Source of the DNA: Geopsychrobacter sp.
Lineage (GTDB): Bacteria > Desulfobacterota > Desulfuromonadia > Desulfuromonadales > Geopsychrobacteraceae
NCBI GenBank assembly: GCA_030620915.1
Contig: JAUXIR010000146.1
Coordinates: 1 to 5,443 of the forward strand
Reading direction: 5' to 3'
Length of the DNA stretch: 5,443 bases
Positions 4,687 through 5,443 of the stretch are shown piece after piece. Both the position numbers and the translations under genes were made by a program. The notes beneath the pieces were generated by a model. It ran no database searches. It saw only the letters and a program-made list of their open reading frames with translations, and had not been told where the DNA came from. How positions within the stretch are numbered: position 1 is the first letter of the stretch; every line of letters begins with the position of its first letter.

Positions 4687-5443
4687 ATGGAAACAAAAAT
4701 GAATCTCTACGCTGGCAAACTGCTGGTCGTTGACCTGACTACCAAGAAGATCACCACCGAGCCTCTGCGCCGTGAATGGCTCAAGGACTATCGTGGCAGC
4801 TGGGGTTTGGCCTTGCGATACTACTGGGACGCGGTGACCCCTCAGGTAGATCCCCTGTCGCCCGAGAACCAGGTGGTGATCATGACCGGGACTTTCACCG
4901 GCACCCTGGTTCCGATGACCTCGCGAACCTGCCTGGTCTCCAAATCCCCGCAGACCGGTACCATCCTCGAATCGAACATCGGTGGCGCCTTCGGTCCCGA
5001 ACTTAAGCTCGCAGGTTACGACGGCCTGATTCTCAAGGGCAAAGCGGATACTCCGGTCTACTTGCAGATCATCGATGATCAGGTGACCCTTGAAAGCGCG
5101 GCAGCGCTGGTGGGAAAGGGAATCTTTGAAACTGAGCAGTTGTTAGAAGAAGCCATCGGCACACCCGACGCAAAGTGTCTGGCCATCGGTCCGGCCGGGG
5201 AGAACCAGCTGCCCTATGCCATTATCGGCGCCGATGCCTACCGCCAGTTCGGCCGTGGCGGCCCGGGCGCCCTGTTCGGCAGCAAGAACCTCAAAGGAAT
5301 CGTCTGCCGTGGCACCGGTGCCGTGCGGGTGGCCGACATGGGCAACTTTCAGCAGAGGGTGACCCGCTGGAAGCAGGAAAACCTGCTCGACGGTGCCAAT
5401 GCCTGGGTCAGCACAGATGGGACCCCCGGTACCGTCGATATGA
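4687..5443 (+). CDS. aor: aldehyde:ferredoxin oxidoreductase family protein, tungsten/molybdenum pterin (3' end outside window)
   Basis: The first 252 residues are present; family members are about 600 residues long. This is the N-terminal AOR domain that holds the bis-pterin W or Mo cofactor. Diagnostic stretches are YAGKLLVVDLTTKKI (8-22), VDPLSPENQVV (54-64), SRTCLVSKSPQTGTI (79-93), SNIGGAFGPELKLAGYDGLI (96-115), AIGPAGENQLPYA (166-178) and FGRGGPGALFGSKNLKGI (188-205). Arg80, Asn97 and the GRGG loop correspond to pterin/Mg contacts in archaeal AOR. The four-Cys iron-sulfur motif and catalytic residues would lie beyond the window. The segment near residues 37-42 is GSWGLA, where relatives I recall have GSRGLA or GGRGLG, so an Arg is replaced by Trp. 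Members oxidise aldehydes to acids with ferredoxin, or the reverse; the substrate is not readable. It is probably co-transcribed with lipBA (18-nt gap). Confidence 0.92.
   Translation, partial: METKMNLYAGKLLVVDLTTKKITTEPLRREWLKDYRGSWGLALRYYWDAVTPQVDPLSPENQVVIMTGTFTGTLVPMTSRTCLVSKSPQTGTILESNIGGAFGPELKLAGYDGLILKGKADTPVYLQIIDDQVTLESAAALVGKGIFETEQLLEEAIGTPDAKCLAIGPAGENQLPYAIIGADAYRQFGRGGPGALFGSKNLKGIVCRGTGAVRVADMGNFQQRVTRWKQENLLDGANAWVSTDGTPGTVDM

Noticed and set aside
1..5443. CRISPR arrays, insertion sequences, rRNA or defence systems
   Set aside because: No regularly spaced repeats, transposase or integrase motifs, terminal inverted repeats or RNA genes were seen on either strand.

Overview
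This window looks like a chromosomal segment from an anaerobic proteobacterium. A deltaproteobacterial (Desulfuromonas/Pelobacter/Geobacter-like) host is my best guess. The reasons are a fused lipoate-assembly gene (LipB-LipA), a tungsten/molybdenum aldehyde:ferredoxin oxidoreductase, and a methylmalonyl-CoA-epimerase-like VOC gene. This is inference from gene content, since there is no rRNA or other marker.

Layout from left to right. (1) The C-terminal part of a VOC-superfamily metalloenzyme gene, cut by the window edge. Its stop overlaps the TTG start of a small membrane-anchored protein of unknown function. (2) A convergent gap, then a divergent pair: a LysR-family regulator on the minus strand and a four-helix PACE-family (AceI-like) efflux protein on the plus strand. 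They share a 146-bp intergenic region containing a clear LysR-type box. (3) A roughly 620-bp stretch without an intact gene. It holds the decayed tail of a second VOC gene, readable across three small indels (-1, +5, -1), followed by sequence I cannot assign. (4) A two-gene operon: a 508-residue LipB-LipA fusion with every catalytic and cluster-binding residue in place, followed 18 nt later by the start of an AOR-family oxidoreductase that runs off the right edge.

How the parts may work together. The LysR/PACE pair resembles the AceR/AceI arrangement, a self-contained inducible efflux module for cationic biocides or diamines. It lies between one partial but open VOC gene and one dead relative, which suggests that the locus was duplicated or that the module entered an older VOC array. 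The LipB-LipA fusion would carry out both steps of de novo protein lipoylation in one chain: octanoyl transfer from ACP, then sulfur insertion. Its close coupling to an AOR suggests a shared role in anaerobic 2-oxoacid or aldehyde metabolism, but the genes that would show the pathway are outside the window.

Most notable observations: the LipB-LipA fusion with almost no linker and its coupling to AOR; the VOC pseudogene with a traceable 5-bp tandem duplication; and the PACE/LysR module with a well-formed operator.
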